Origin: Spirochaetales bacterium
GTDB lineage: Bacteria; Spirochaetota; Spirochaetia; ARS1246
Reading direction: 5' to 3'
Assembly (NCBI GenBank): GCA_002688185.1
Contig: NZCE01000003.1
Location: 13,430-77,429, forward strand
Length of the DNA stretch: 64,000 bases
Positions 33,747 to 42,537 of this stretch are shown here, in pieces. The notes beneath the pieces were generated by a model. It was not told where the DNA came from and did not search any database. It saw only the letters and a list, made by a program, of their open reading frames with translations. The position numbers and the translations under genes were made by a program. Positions within the stretch are counted from its first letter, which is position 1, and every line of letters starts with the position of its first letter.

Positions 33747-35900
33747 ATGAACGATTTTCACTTTTTTTGCACTGCACCCCGCAACGCGGGCGATCTTCTC
33801 ATACGGGAGGTTGACGAGCACGGCGGCACGGAAATACATGAACAGGTAAACGGCGTACGGTTCCGCGGAACCCTGGGCACGGGATACAGATTATGTCTTT
33901 TCTCCCGAATCGCCGGACGGGTGCTGCTGCAGATTGCGCACTTCGCCTGTGTTTCTGAAGCCGAGCTTTATGAATATTCCCGGAAGGTGGATTGGGACGA
34001 TCACCTGGGAGTTGGCGATACTTTCGCAATAGCCACGACCGTCGCGGGTACTGCCACTTTCAACAGGACCGGCGCCCTCCTCAAAGTAAAAGACGCTATC
34101 GCAGATTATTTCATGGATACCGTTGGAAGCCGTCCCTCGGTGGACACCGCAAGTCCGGACATCCGACTCTCGATTTTTGTCGCGGCAGACCATGCAACGC
34201 TCTACCTGAATCTCAGCGGAGAGAGTTTGCACAGAAGGGGGTACCGGCAAACAGGTGGCCCGGCACCTCTCAAAGAGAATGTTGCCGCGGCGATTTTACT
34301 GAGGGCGGCGTGGGATCAAATTGCCGCCGACGGCGGCGCTCTCGTTGATCCTATGTGCGGCGTCGGCACAATTCCCCTAGAGGGCGCGCTAATTGCAGGG
34401 GATTTCGCTCCAGGGCTCTTGCGCGCCGGTTTTGGTTTTGAACAATGGAAACAGCACGACCAATCACTCTGGAAAGTCGCGCTGCGTGAAGCTGAGGAGA
34501 GACGTCAAGCAGGCGCCGATAAAATCCCGGCTATTTTTGGATATGATAAAAATCGACACAGCATACATGAAGCGCTGCGCTCGGCTCACGCAATGGGCAT
34601 CAGCGGCAGTCTCCATTTTGAAAAACGGGATATGACCACAGTGACACCGCCGTCAAAGGTTTTATCCAAAGGGAGATACTCAGGGTTGATCGCAACAAAC
34701 CCACCCTACGGCGTGCGAATGGGGACTAAACAGGATCTCACTCCTCTCTATCGTAGCCTCGGCCAGGTACTCAAAACTTCGTTTTCAGGTTGGAAGTCGG
34801 CAATTTTTACCGCGGATAAAGAGCTTTCATTAGCTACAAAGCTCCGAGCGGAAAAACTCAATACCCTTTACAACGGGTCCATACCGTGCGTCTTGGCCCA
34901 AAGCGAATTATTTGATGTCGATGTAGGCACTCAATCGGTCGGAAAAAAAGAGATATATGAGGAGCAGTTTGGCAATCGCCTGAAGAAAAACTATAAGAAG
35001 ATAAAAAAATGGGCCGTAGAGTCCGATATCTCCTGCTATCGTGTCTATGATGCCGACATGCCCGAGTTTGCCGCCGCTATTGATCTCTATGAAAATAAAT
35101 GGGCTCACGTCCAGGAGTATGCACCACCCAAAACCGTAGACAGGCGTCAGGCCGAACTGCGGCTGCAGGTGATTCTCGACGTTGTTCCGGACGTCCTCGG
35201 AATATCACGGAAAGATATATTTGTAAAAACCAGGGAGAGGCAGAGGGCAGGCCGGCAGTATCAAGCTATGGGAGGATCCGGAGTATTCCATGAAATACGC
35301 GAAGGCGGGTTGTCTTTTCTGGCGAATTTTACCGACTACCTCGATACCGGCATCTTTCTCGACCATAGAATCACCAGAGAAATGATCCGTAACATGTCGG
35401 ACGGTCGTACATTCTTGAATTTATTTTCATATACAGCCTCGGCTACCGTCTACGCGATCTCGGGCGGAGCGGCAAAAACTGTCAGTGTGGATAATTCGAA
35501 CACCTACACCGAATGGGCACGCGAAAATATGAATATCAACGGCTTTTTCAACCCAAGGCATGAGCTGATCAAGGATGAGGCTCGATCATGGCTGACGAGA
35601 GGGAAAAGCCGCTATCAACTAATTTTTCTCGACCCACCTACGTTTTCCCGTTCCAAGAGCTTTAAAAAAACGTTCCAGATCCAGTATGACCACATCGATC
35701 TGATTTCAATGGCCTTGGATCGATTATCCTCTGACGGGACGTTGCTTTTTTCAACCAACTATCAGCAATTTAAGCTCGATTCCGAGTTACTCAAAGGTGC
35801 AAAGCTACGGAATCTCACTCAGGAAACTATCCCAGTTGATTTTACGAGGAACCGCCGGATCCATCAGCTCTTTAGCATATCATTCGAGCCGGGTCACTGA
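33747..35900 (+). CDS. rlmL: Bifunctional 23S rRNA methyltransferase RlmKL-like
   Basis: Cytoplasmic rRNA methyltransferase that in known family members makes m2G2445 and m7G2069 in 23S rRNA. An N-terminal THUMP region (residues 1-165) precedes the RlmL domain with its SAM site (VDPMCGVGTIPLEGA near 197) and catalytic NPPYG (near 315). The C-terminal RlmK domain (about 450-717) has FLNLFSYTASATVYA and LDPPTFSRSK. The length of 717 matches fused RlmKL proteins. It starts three bases after the rhamnosidase stop, without a clear ribosome site, so it is likely read from the same message. The 3' end overlaps the convergent LmbE gene by 21 bases. Confidence 0.92.
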   Translation: MNDFHFFCTAPRNAGDLLIREVDEHGGTEIHEQVNGVRFRGTLGTGYRLCLFSRIAGRVLLQIAHFACVSEAELYEYSRKVDWDDHLGVGDTFAIATTVAGTATFNRTGALLKVKDAIADYFMDTVGSRPSVDTASPDIRLSIFVAADHATLYLNLSGESLHRRGYRQTGGPAPLKENVAAAILLRAAWDQIAADGGALVDPMCGVGTIPLEGALIAGDFAPGLLRAGFGFEQWKQHDQSLWKVALREAEERRQAGADKIPAIFGYDKNRHSIHEALRSAHAMGISGSLHFEKRDMTTVTPPSKVLSKGRYSGLIATNPPYGVRMGTKQDLTPLYRSLGQVLKTSFSGWKSAIFTADKELSLATKLRAEKLNTLYNGSIPCVLAQSELFDVDVGTQSVGKKEIYEEQFGNRLKKNYKKIKKWAVESDISCYRVYDADMPEFAAAIDLYENKWAHVQEYAPPKTVDRRQAELRLQVILDVVPDVLGISRKDIFVKTRERQRAGRQYQAMGGSGVFHEIREGGLSFLANFTDYLDTGIFLDHRITREMIRNMSDGRTFLNLFSYTASATVYAISGGAAKTVSVDNSNTYTEWARENMNINGFFNPRHELIKDEARSWLTRGKSRYQLIFLDPPTFSRSKSFKKTFQIQYDHIDLISMALDRLSSDGTLLFSTNYQQFKLDSELLKGAKLRNLTQETIPVDFTRNRRIHQLFSISFEPGH

Positions 35901-38123
35901 GCCGTAGCCCGTTTTTAGATATTCCTCGAGGGAAAGCTCGATGTCCCAACGCAATATACGGTAAAACTCGTGTGAGAAGTTTGGTAAGTTTTCCACACCG
36001 ATAACCGACGCGTCCCGCTGCGTGATATGACGTTTTAAAGCTGATGATTGGATAGCCCTATAGTTAAGCCCGTTTTCTGATCCAATTTCCACCGCCGCAA
36101 TTCCAACTGGAGATTCATAAAGCTGCTTTTGCAGAGGATCGATAGAAACCAACCGTCCCATAGGCGCAAAGGCCTTGCTTTTTTCCAGTTTTTGCAACGC
36201 CCGTTCTACGATCAGCCCGGTAGCTTCATGTTCAAAATGCTCAAACGCCAATGCCGGACCTTCCGGCGACACGACGACATCAGGACTATAACCGATTATT
36301 ATTTCTGACAGGCGCTCGACCAGCGCATCTTCTCCCCCCCATTCTCTAAGCACGCCGTCGGCGGAGATTACGTCAAGGCTCCCGCCATACGGATGGTTTT
36401 TCAATCCCAGACGCACATAATGTTGCGCTCCCAACACCGAAAGAGCGTTTCGCGCTTCACCTGCCCTCACCCCGGCCAAGATGTCGCCTTTTAGATCGTA
36501 TGGCGGGTATTTATCGTTGACAATACGTTGTGGATACTGATCGAGACCCGAATCACCGTCGGTAAGTAACACCACTGCTACTCGCTTGTCTGCCCTGGCA
36601 AAGCGGCTAATGAGAACGCCAAAGTCCAAGGTTTCATCATCTGGGTGAGCATGGATAAAAAGCGCATCTACTTTGAAATAGTCGGGAGGAGTTTCCGGCT
36701 CCCACATTACCGTGGGAAATGCGACGTCGGCGTTGGTTTCTTCTTCGTTAGTTTCAGTTTCACGACCGTCGGTCTGAAAACCTCGCACTCTTGAACCATT
36801 TTCACTCAACTCGTGAGCCGGCAAGTTGTTTTGTATTGAAGCAATAGTCGGCTGCTCGGGGCTCCGACCCGGGATCATAATGGTAATCGGGTTCCGGGTT
36901 AGCCAAGAGCAGGCCAGCCATACGGCCAGCATCGGTGCCAGAAGCAGAAATTTCGGTGACGGAACGGGCACCGGTTCCTTTTCGACATACGTTATGCCTT
37001 GATATACCACGCGGAATCTACCAAACGTGATCCGGTCGCCTATTTTTAGCTCCTTAATCTTATGCCCGACCCCGTTGATGACCATGAGAGCCCGAGACCT
37101 GAGAAAGAGAACACCCTCGTGCAAAACAAGGGAGAACGTCCTGGCGCCGCGTTGGATCTTGGCTTTTGGCAGCACAAGATCGGCGCTACCGGCCCCGGAC
37201 ACGGTAACGGGGAATGATGTAAAGGTAGAGGTAGCAGTAGCGAGACCTTTGGCGATCACAGTGAGCTCAATTTGCGGTGTTGAAGTATGCGGAATTGAGA
37301 GGATCGATCTTCTTTTCGCAAACCATCGCCGCCCGGTCAAAACCAGAAAGCCTGTATTACCTAAAAGTGGCAACAGAAAAATCCACCAGATAGGCATTTG
37401 CACTTCTCTCGTGGTCTCTTGCGGCTCAGCGGATAGCACAATTGGCATCGTGCCGCCACTTTCCGGATGCACCGGCGCAGCCCGGGCCACATTGCCGTTC
37501 TCAATAAGCCTGCGAGCCTGGTCGAATTGACTAATAAATAGAAAAGCTCCACCGGCATCCCGAGCCCAGTTATCCATGGATTTCCAGAGATCGGGATAGT
37601 CCGGATGACGGAATCCAAGCACGATGGGTACGATGCCGCGTTCAGATACTTCATCGAGAGGCGGCAGCGAATATAGATTCCCGTCGGTGTTTATGCAATC
37701 TGAAATCAAGATGAGGTATTTCTTTTCACCCGATCCTTCTGTATTGAGATACTCCGAGGCAAAATCAAACACCCGTCGTAGAGGCGTTACCCCCCAAGTT
37801 GAGAGGTTTGTCATCCGGGCCGATATGGCTGATCTGTCCCGAGTAAACCCTTGCCGTATTTCCAAGGCATCTCTATCATCGAAAATCACCAGCGCCCATT
37901 CATCGCCCCCCCCGCTCGTCTCCTCCAAAAGATGGTTGATCGCTGCGATTCCACGTTTGTATCTGGGCTCCTCTTCATCGGCGTCCACGATTGCCATACT
38001 ATGAGAGAGATCGAGTATGCATACTATGCTTTTCTCAATTTCTGAAGACGATGATTCCGTTCCGTTCTGCGCGAAAGCCAAAAACGCGGTGAACAGACTC
38101 AGGATGAAGAGCACGCATTTCAT
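35880..38123 (-). CDS. VWA-TM-FHA-like-TM-LmbE composite membrane protein
   Basis: A 747-residue chimera. A signal peptide (1-18) leads to a VWA domain (about 30-215) with an intact MIDAS: DLSHS near 38, a later Thr, and Asp in LISDC. A membrane helix follows (about 246-264), then an FHA-like domain (about 275-372; SADLVLP ... INGVGHKI ... IGDRITFG) that lacks the usual SRxH phosphopeptide motif. A second helix (about 390-406) leads to a C-terminal PIG-L/LmbE deacetylase domain with HPDDE near 490 and HFEHE near 628. The predicted topology puts VWA and deacetylase outside and FHA inside. The start lies eight bases after a TATAGT box. The divergent neighbour is a GH3 hexosaminidase, suggesting a GlcNAc-containing envelope substrate. 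Confidence 0.8.
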   Translation of the reverse strand: MKCVLFILSLFTAFLAFAQNGTESSSSEIEKSIVCILDLSHSMAIVDADEEEPRYKRGIAAINHLLEETSGGGDEWALVIFDDRDALEIRQGFTRDRSAISARMTNLSTWGVTPLRRVFDFASEYLNTEGSGEKKYLILISDCINTDGNLYSLPPLDEVSERGIVPIVLGFRHPDYPDLWKSMDNWARDAGGAFLFISQFDQARRLIENGNVARAAPVHPESGGTMPIVLSAEPQETTREVQMPIWWIFLLPLLGNTGFLVLTGRRWFAKRRSILSIPHTSTPQIELTVIAKGLATATSTFTSFPVTVSGAGSADLVLPKAKIQRGARTFSLVLHEGVLFLRSRALMVINGVGHKIKELKIGDRITFGRFRVVYQGITYVEKEPVPVPSPKFLLLAPMLAVWLACSWLTRNPITIMIPGRSPEQPTIASIQNNLPAHELSENGSRVRGFQTDGRETETNEEETNADVAFPTVMWEPETPPDYFKVDALFIHAHPDDETLDFGVLISRFARADKRVAVVLLTDGDSGLDQYPQRIVNDKYPPYDLKGDILAGVRAGEARNALSVLGAQHYVRLGLKNHPYGGSLDVISADGVLREWGGEDALVERLSEIIIGYSPDVVVSPEGPALAFEHFEHEATGLIVERALQKLEKSKAFAPMGRLVSIDPLQKQLYESPVGIAAVEIGSENGLNYRAIQSSALKRHITQRDASVIGVENLPNFSHEFYRILRWDIELSLEEYLKTGYGSVTRLE

Positions 38124-38131
38124 GGACAGTT

Positions 38132-38137
38132 ACTATA
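38132..38137 (-). promoter_or_regulatory. -10 box of the VWA/LmbE gene
   Basis: TATAGT on the reverse strand, ending eight bases before the ATG (spacer AACTGTCC). The -35 is poor (TTGTTT at a 17-base spacing). The expected leader is about two bases, with no Shine-Dalgarno. Confidence 0.4.
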
Positions 38138-38250
38138 CTCATTCATGAACTCTGAAACAACCTTCCTGCGCCTCATCGCCATCCACGCTTGGACTTTCCG
38201 CGGCAAACCGGCATACTACGCAGGAGCCTGGTTGGTTGGAAATACCGTAG

Positions 38251-39435
38251 ATGCATATGAAAATTGACGGAATCTTTAAGTCCATTCTGAGCGCGTTGCT
38301 CCTGCTTTCATTCGGGTGCGCCACCGGCAACAACGAGACCACCTCTGTTGAATCCGGCGATTCGGCGCTACAAGCACAAGCGGAGGTGATGGCGAACACA
38401 ATGATCGAGGGCATGTCATTGAGACAGCGCATCGGTCAAAGGTTCATCGGATGGATACCTCGAGACGGAATATCAAATGAAAACAGACGACTTTTGGCCG
38501 CCGGGGAGATTGGCGGATTTATCCTCTATCCCTGGAATTACGATTCATTGGATAGTGCAAAGGCTCTAACTTCGGATTTGCACAATTTGGCGGCCGGAAG
38601 CTCACACAAGATCCCGCTTTTTCTCTCGGCGGATCAGGAGGGCGGTCGTGTAGCAGCATTCCGCTATCCGGAGCTCATCCAACTGTCGGCGGCGTTCCAT
38701 ATAGGCTCATACGGAGACCCAGAGCTCGTCGAAGCGGCGGCATTCATCAACGGAGTACAGTTGAGATCCATCGGTATCAATATGAATCTCGCTCCTGTGC
38801 TCGATCTTTATGCTAAGCCCGATCGCACAATCATCGGAGACCGCTCCTTTGGGGCCGATGAACCGATGGTGTCGTCCCTCGGCCGAGCGTATATTCGGGG
38901 AATGCAGAGAACAGGCGTGATTCCGGTAATCAAGCACTTTCCCGGACACGGTCTCTCCACAGTTGATTCCCATGGCGATTTGCCTGTAATCGATTCAATC
39001 GATTCGGAGGTTTTGAAGATACACATGGAGCCCTTTGCCCAGGCAATCGAGGAAGGGGCCAGGGCGGTGATGACGGCCCATCTCCTGTTCCCGTCCATAG
39101 ATTCTTTTTTTCCGGTAACCCTTTCGTCGATTTTTATCCAGGATATCCTGAGAGGCTCATACGGATTCGACGGCCTTATAATCACCGACGGACTGTCCAT
39201 GGGTGCGCTTTCAAAGCATTACTCATTGGATGACACCCTCAAGCGTTGTTTTGAGGTCGGAATCGATGTCATACTCATTCACAGCAGGTACTCGGTCGAG
39301 GATCTCATTGAAAAGTTAGTTGCTATGGTCGCATCCGGCGAAATCCTCGAGGAACAGATCACCGACGGCCTCCAGAGAGTGCTCCGCGAAAAAATCCAAT
39401 CTGGCCTGATTCCTATCCTTGAAAGTGATTCTTGA
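38251..39435 (+). CDS. GH3 beta-N-acetylhexosaminidase-like lipoprotein
   Basis: Lipid-anchored glycoside hydrolase of family 3 (NagZ-like), cleaving terminal GlcNAc-type residues, probably from peptidoglycan fragments or chitin oligosaccharides. The lipobox LLSFGC lies near residue 24. Signature blocks are SADQEGGRVAAFRYP (near 130), KHFPGHG (near 230; catalytic His/Asp loop of NagZ) and the nucleophile region LIITDGLSMGAL (near 310). Two in-frame ATGs (38251 and 38257) start the protein; neither has a strong ribosome site. Extracytoplasmic lipoprotein location differs from the cytoplasmic NagZ of E. coli and resembles Gram-positive/spirochaete versions. It is divergent from the LmbE composite gene. 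Confidence 0.88.
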   Translation: MHMKIDGIFKSILSALLLLSFGCATGNNETTSVESGDSALQAQAEVMANTMIEGMSLRQRIGQRFIGWIPRDGISNENRRLLAAGEIGGFILYPWNYDSLDSAKALTSDLHNLAAGSSHKIPLFLSADQEGGRVAAFRYPELIQLSAAFHIGSYGDPELVEAAAFINGVQLRSIGINMNLAPVLDLYAKPDRTIIGDRSFGADEPMVSSLGRAYIRGMQRTGVIPVIKHFPGHGLSTVDSHGDLPVIDSIDSEVLKIHMEPFAQAIEEGARAVMTAHLLFPSIDSFFPVTLSSIFIQDILRGSYGFDGLIITDGLSMGALSKHYSLDDTLKRCFEVGIDVILIHSRYSVEDLIEKLVAMVASGEILEEQITDGLQRVLREKIQSGLIPILESDS

Positions 39436-39436
39436 A

Positions 39437-40357
39437 ATGCAGAATCAACTTCAGTTCGATGAGCCAAATCATCAGCCTCGTGGCCGGAAAACTAAACATC
39501 TGCGAATCGGCACATGCAGCTGGAAATATCCCTCATGGCAAAGCCTGGTTTACTCGGGCACAAAAAACATTAATTTCCTGGAAGAGTACGCTAAACGCTA
39601 TAACACCGTTGAGATCGATCAGTGGTTTTGGTCCCTCTTTGGTGAGGACAAGATCAGCCTTCCAAGGGCGGACACGGTGGACGAATACTGCAGAGCGGTT
39701 CCCGGTGATTTTAAGTTTACGATAAAGGCGCCTAATTCTATCACCCTCACCCATTTTTATCGGCACCTCACCGGCGGGAAGTTGGTGCCGAATCCCCATT
39801 TCATCTCAAAACCTCTCCTCAACGATTTTTTGGCGTCCATCAAACCTCTGCATCCATATCTCGGGTTGGTCATGCTGCAGTTTGAATACCTCAATAAGCA
39901 GAAGATGGAAAATCTGGCTGAGTTTCTCGATTGCATCGATCAGCTTCTAGAGGATACACCGGAAGATATCCGCTTTGCCCTCGAGCCAAGGAATCCAAAT
40001 TTTTTCACCAAACGCTATTTTACATTCCTTTCAGAGCGTGGATTGTCCCATGTGTTCATTCAAGGCTACTACATGCCTGAAATTACGGAGGTGTATTGGA
40101 AATACCGTGATCTCGTTACCATGCCGGTGGTGGTTCGGCTTCACGGGTACGATCGCGACGAGATTGAAAAGAAAACCCGCAAACAGTATCACTCGATTGT
40201 TGCGCCAAAGGATGATGAGCTTCCCGGCGTGATTAAAATGGTTCAAGATCTACGCGAGAGAGGTGTGGATGTTTATCTCAACGTAAACAACCACTATGAG
40301 GGATCGGCGCCCCTGACCATAGAAAAAATCCGCGGCCTTATCAGTGACTATCTCTAA
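39437..40357 (+). CDS. DUF72 (YecE-like) protein
   Basis: Cytoplasmic TIM-barrel-like protein of the DUF72/YecE family. It opens with the family signature LRIGTCSWKYPSW (near residue 20), followed by YNTVEIDQWFW and later FKFTIKAPNSITLTH. Near the C-terminus come the conserved R-x-H block VVRLHGYD and the VYLNVNNHYEGSAP stretch. The biochemical function of the family is not established. The ATG at 39437 begins one base after the stop of the GH3 gene, so the two are co-transcribed. A longer frame beginning TTG at 39419 overlaps the hexosaminidase gene and is less likely. Confidence 0.87.
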   Translation: MQNQLQFDEPNHQPRGRKTKHLRIGTCSWKYPSWQSLVYSGTKNINFLEEYAKRYNTVEIDQWFWSLFGEDKISLPRADTVDEYCRAVPGDFKFTIKAPNSITLTHFYRHLTGGKLVPNPHFISKPLLNDFLASIKPLHPYLGLVMLQFEYLNKQKMENLAEFLDCIDQLLEDTPEDIRFALEPRNPNFFTKRYFTFLSERGLSHVFIQGYYMPEITEVYWKYRDLVTMPVVVRLHGYDRDEIEKKTRKQYHSIVAPKDDELPGVIKMVQDLRERGVDVYLNVNNHYEGSAPLTIEKIRGLISDYL

Positions 40358-40406
40358 AGCCGCGTTCTCCCCCTTTTTGTAAGAGCGTGCTAGTTGAGGG
40401 TCGACC

Positions 40407-41336
40407 TCAGCTGGCCGGGTATTTCTCGGCGGCACACTTTAAAAACCCAGGCTCGTTCCCCTGCCAGTAAAAGTAGGATCCTTCACTGTTCCCTCCGGCG
40501 CGGAGCACGTGATGCTCTCCCGACGCGCTCAGCGCATGAATAGTTACAACCCCGGAGAATGGTTTCTCGAGCTCCACCAGATCCGCGGCGGCTTGCAGAC
40601 ATGCCTCCCTCGTAGCCATTCCCAAGCGCATGGCCGCCACAACTGAGAATGAAGTACAACCTCGGATTGCGAGCTCTCCTTTTCCCGTACAGGCTGCTGC
40701 CCCGTAGCGCGAGTCTACGTAGCACCCCGCCCCTACTATCGGGCTGTCACCTAGCCGGCCCGGGTATTTCCACGCCCAGCCACTGGTGCTCACACCGGCT
40801 GCCATGCTGCCGTTGTCGTCCAAAGTGAGGATCACGGTGGTACCCTTTGGATCAGTGGGTTCAAGAGCTCGAGCGGCGTAGGAAATGAGTGGGACCTTGG
40901 GCCAACTGCCGCGGTGTTCCGGAGTGGTGACCATGTCTATCCATTGATGGTATCGGTCAACGGCAATGGCCGTGAGCAACTCCGCGCGTTCGGCCCCAAT
41001 CTCCGCGGCAAATCTGGCCGCCCCGTCTCCGGCGAGGAACACGTGGGGCAGCTGCTCCATCACCCGCCTTGCAATAGTGATGGGGTGAAGAAATCCGCGT
41101 AGTGCGCCGACCGCGCCGCAAGCGCGGGAGTCACCATCCATGATACAAGCATCAAGCTCGAGCTCGCCGGCCGCGTTCGGCCAAGCACCTAATCCTACGG
41201 AATGTACTTCCGGCTCAGATTCAATGAGACGAATTGCAGACTCGATTATATCGATTCCTGAAGAGCCTCCATTGTTGAGGGATACTGCGGTCGCAAGCCC
41301 TGGCCAGGCCTCCGAGTTTGCGAGCATTGTCGCCAT
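40407..41336 (-). CDS. N4-glycosylasparaginase/isoaspartyl peptidase-like Ntn-hydrolase
   Basis: Self-processing Ntn-hydrolase of family T2. The processing site and new N-terminal nucleophile are in DPKGTTVILTL, in the middle of the chain; autocleavage would give two subunits. Blocks following it (GWAWKYPGRLGDSPIVGAGCYVD, GAAACTGKGELAIR) are the hallmark of glycosylasparaginases. The third residue after the nucleophile Thr is Val rather than the usual Gly. There is no signal peptide, so it acts in the cytoplasm on glycosylated or isoaspartyl dipeptides. AAGGAG lies five bases from the ATG. It is convergent with DUF72 and divergent from the SDR gene. Confidence 0.85.
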   Translation of the reverse strand: MATMLANSEAWPGLATAVSLNNGGSSGIDIIESAIRLIESEPEVHSVGLGAWPNAAGELELDACIMDGDSRACGAVGALRGFLHPITIARRVMEQLPHVFLAGDGAARFAAEIGAERAELLTAIAVDRYHQWIDMVTTPEHRGSWPKVPLISYAARALEPTDPKGTTVILTLDDNGSMAAGVSTSGWAWKYPGRLGDSPIVGAGCYVDSRYGAAACTGKGELAIRGCTSFSVVAAMRLGMATREACLQAAADLVELEKPFSGVVTIHALSASGEHHVLRAGGNSEGSYFYWQGNEPGFLKCAAEKYPAS

Positions 41337-41374
41337 AAGAACTCCTTGCTGTAATAAAAACTATCAGCGCTTCG

Positions 41375-41403
41375 TTGATTCAGGTTGCTTGAATGATTAA
41401 TAT
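41375..41403 (+). promoter_or_regulatory. Promoter of the pterin operon
   Basis: -35 TTGATT (41375-41380), 17-base spacer, -10 TAATAT (41398-41403). The ATG follows at 41412, so the leader would be about two bases. Confidence 0.5.
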
Positions 41404-41411
41404 ACAAATCG

Positions 41412-42155
41412 ATGCAGGACCTCAACGGAAAAGTTGCGCTCGTTACAGGCGCGGCAAAGCGACTGGGCCGAGAGACTGCCCTGGCCCTCGCCCAACGCGG
41501 TGCGAGTATTGTTATACATTACCGATCCTCAGAAGCTCAAGCACAGATAGTGTATGACCGAGTGCGGAGCACCGGCGTAGACGCCTGGATAATAAAAGCC
41601 GATTTGTCGGATTTGGGCCAAAGCGAAGATCTGTTTTCCGTGGCCGCAAAGTCGGCTGGAGGGATAGATATACTCATCAATTCCGCATCCATTTTCCCAA
41701 ACGGAACGCTCTTTGAATTGGATGAGGGTGCGTATATCGACAACCTTAAGGTAAACGCTCTGGCACCCCTCAGACTCTCGACTTTGTTCGCGTCACAAAA
41801 AAACGGTGGCACCATTATCAATCTGCTGGACACGCGTATGCTCGATTATGACAAGAACCATGTCCCCTATCATCTCAGCAAGCATGCGCTTTTTCTCTTT
41901 ACCCGAATGCTCAGCGTTGAGCTGGCGCCGGATATCCGTGTCAACGCTGTTGCGCCGGGACTCATCCTTCCCCCCGAGGGAAAAGACTTAAAATATCTGC
42001 GAGAGCTTTCGCATACCAATCCGCTTCACAGGTGGGGTTCGGCAAAAGATATTACCGATGCTATTCTCTACCTTATAGGGGCACGTTTTGTCACGGGGCA
42101 AATTCTCTACGTCGACGGTGGCCGGCATATAAAAGGAAGAGTGTATGGATCTTAG
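41412..42155 (+). CDS. Short-chain dehydrogenase, pteridine-reductase (FolM)-like
   Basis: NAD(P)H-dependent short-chain reductase with Rossmann motif VTGAAKRLGRETALAL at the N-terminus; the Arg-x-Leu-Gly variant is typical of pteridine reductases. The catalytic YxxxK is YHLSKHA near residue 153. It leads an operon with folB and folE, overlapping folB by 11 bases, so its substrate is probably a pterin (dihydromonapterin or dihydrofolate) and it may stand in for a dihydrofolate reductase. The ATG has no ribosome site but sits eight bases after TAATAT, suggesting a leaderless transcript. Confidence 0.82.
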   Translation: MQDLNGKVALVTGAAKRLGRETALALAQRGASIVIHYRSSEAQAQIVYDRVRSTGVDAWIIKADLSDLGQSEDLFSVAAKSAGGIDILINSASIFPNGTLFELDEGAYIDNLKVNALAPLRLSTLFASQKNGGTIINLLDTRMLDYDKNHVPYHLSKHALFLFTRMLSVELAPDIRVNAVAPGLILPPEGKDLKYLRELSHTNPLHRWGSAKDITDAILYLIGARFVTGQILYVDGGRHIKGRVYGS

Positions 42156-42537
42156 GGATCTCGATAAAATCCATATCAGCGATCTATTACTGAGATGCAT
42201 TATAGGGATAAATCCGGACGAGCGGGTAAAGAAGCAGGACGTTGTTATCAATATTACATTATACTCAGACCTCTCCGCGGCGTGTATATCCGATTCAATT
42301 GAGGAGACAATTGATTACGGAGAACTGAAAAATAAGGTTGTCGCCATGATCGAGCCGTCTTCATTTTGCCTTATCGAAAAGATGGCCGAAGAGATTTCAC
42401 GGATTTGCCTCTCAACGGATGGCGTGGTGGCATCAAAAGTGAAAGTGGAAAAGCCCGGGGCCCTCAGATTGGCTAGAACCGTGGGGATAGAAATAACAAG
42501 GACAAAAGAATGGATAAAAAGCGAGTGGCCACGCTGA
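42145..42537 (+). CDS. folB: Dihydroneopterin aldolase
   Basis: Folate pathway enzyme converting 7,8-dihydroneopterin to 6-hydroxymethyl-dihydropterin and glycolaldehyde. The characteristic opening DKIHISDLLLRCIIGINPDER, the TIDYGELKNKV block and SFCLIEKMAEEI match FolB. The C-terminal KVKVEKPGALRLARTVGIEI strand pair is also typical. The usual active-site Glu and Lys (IEKMAEE and KVEKPGA) are present. Length (130) is slightly above average. The gene overlaps both the SDR gene (11 bases) and folE (28 bases), giving tight translational coupling. Confidence 0.9.
   Translation: MDLRDLDKIHISDLLLRCIIGINPDERVKKQDVVINITLYSDLSAACISDSIEETIDYGELKNKVVAMIEPSSFCLIEKMAEEISRICLSTDGVVASKVKVEKPGALRLARTVGIEITRTKEWIKSEWPR

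Noticed and set aside
40320..40378. Possible terminator after the DUF72 gene
   Set aside because: A CGCGGC/GCCGCG stem has a loop of over 20 bases and is followed by a broken T-run (TTCTCCCCCTTTTT), so it is too weak to call.
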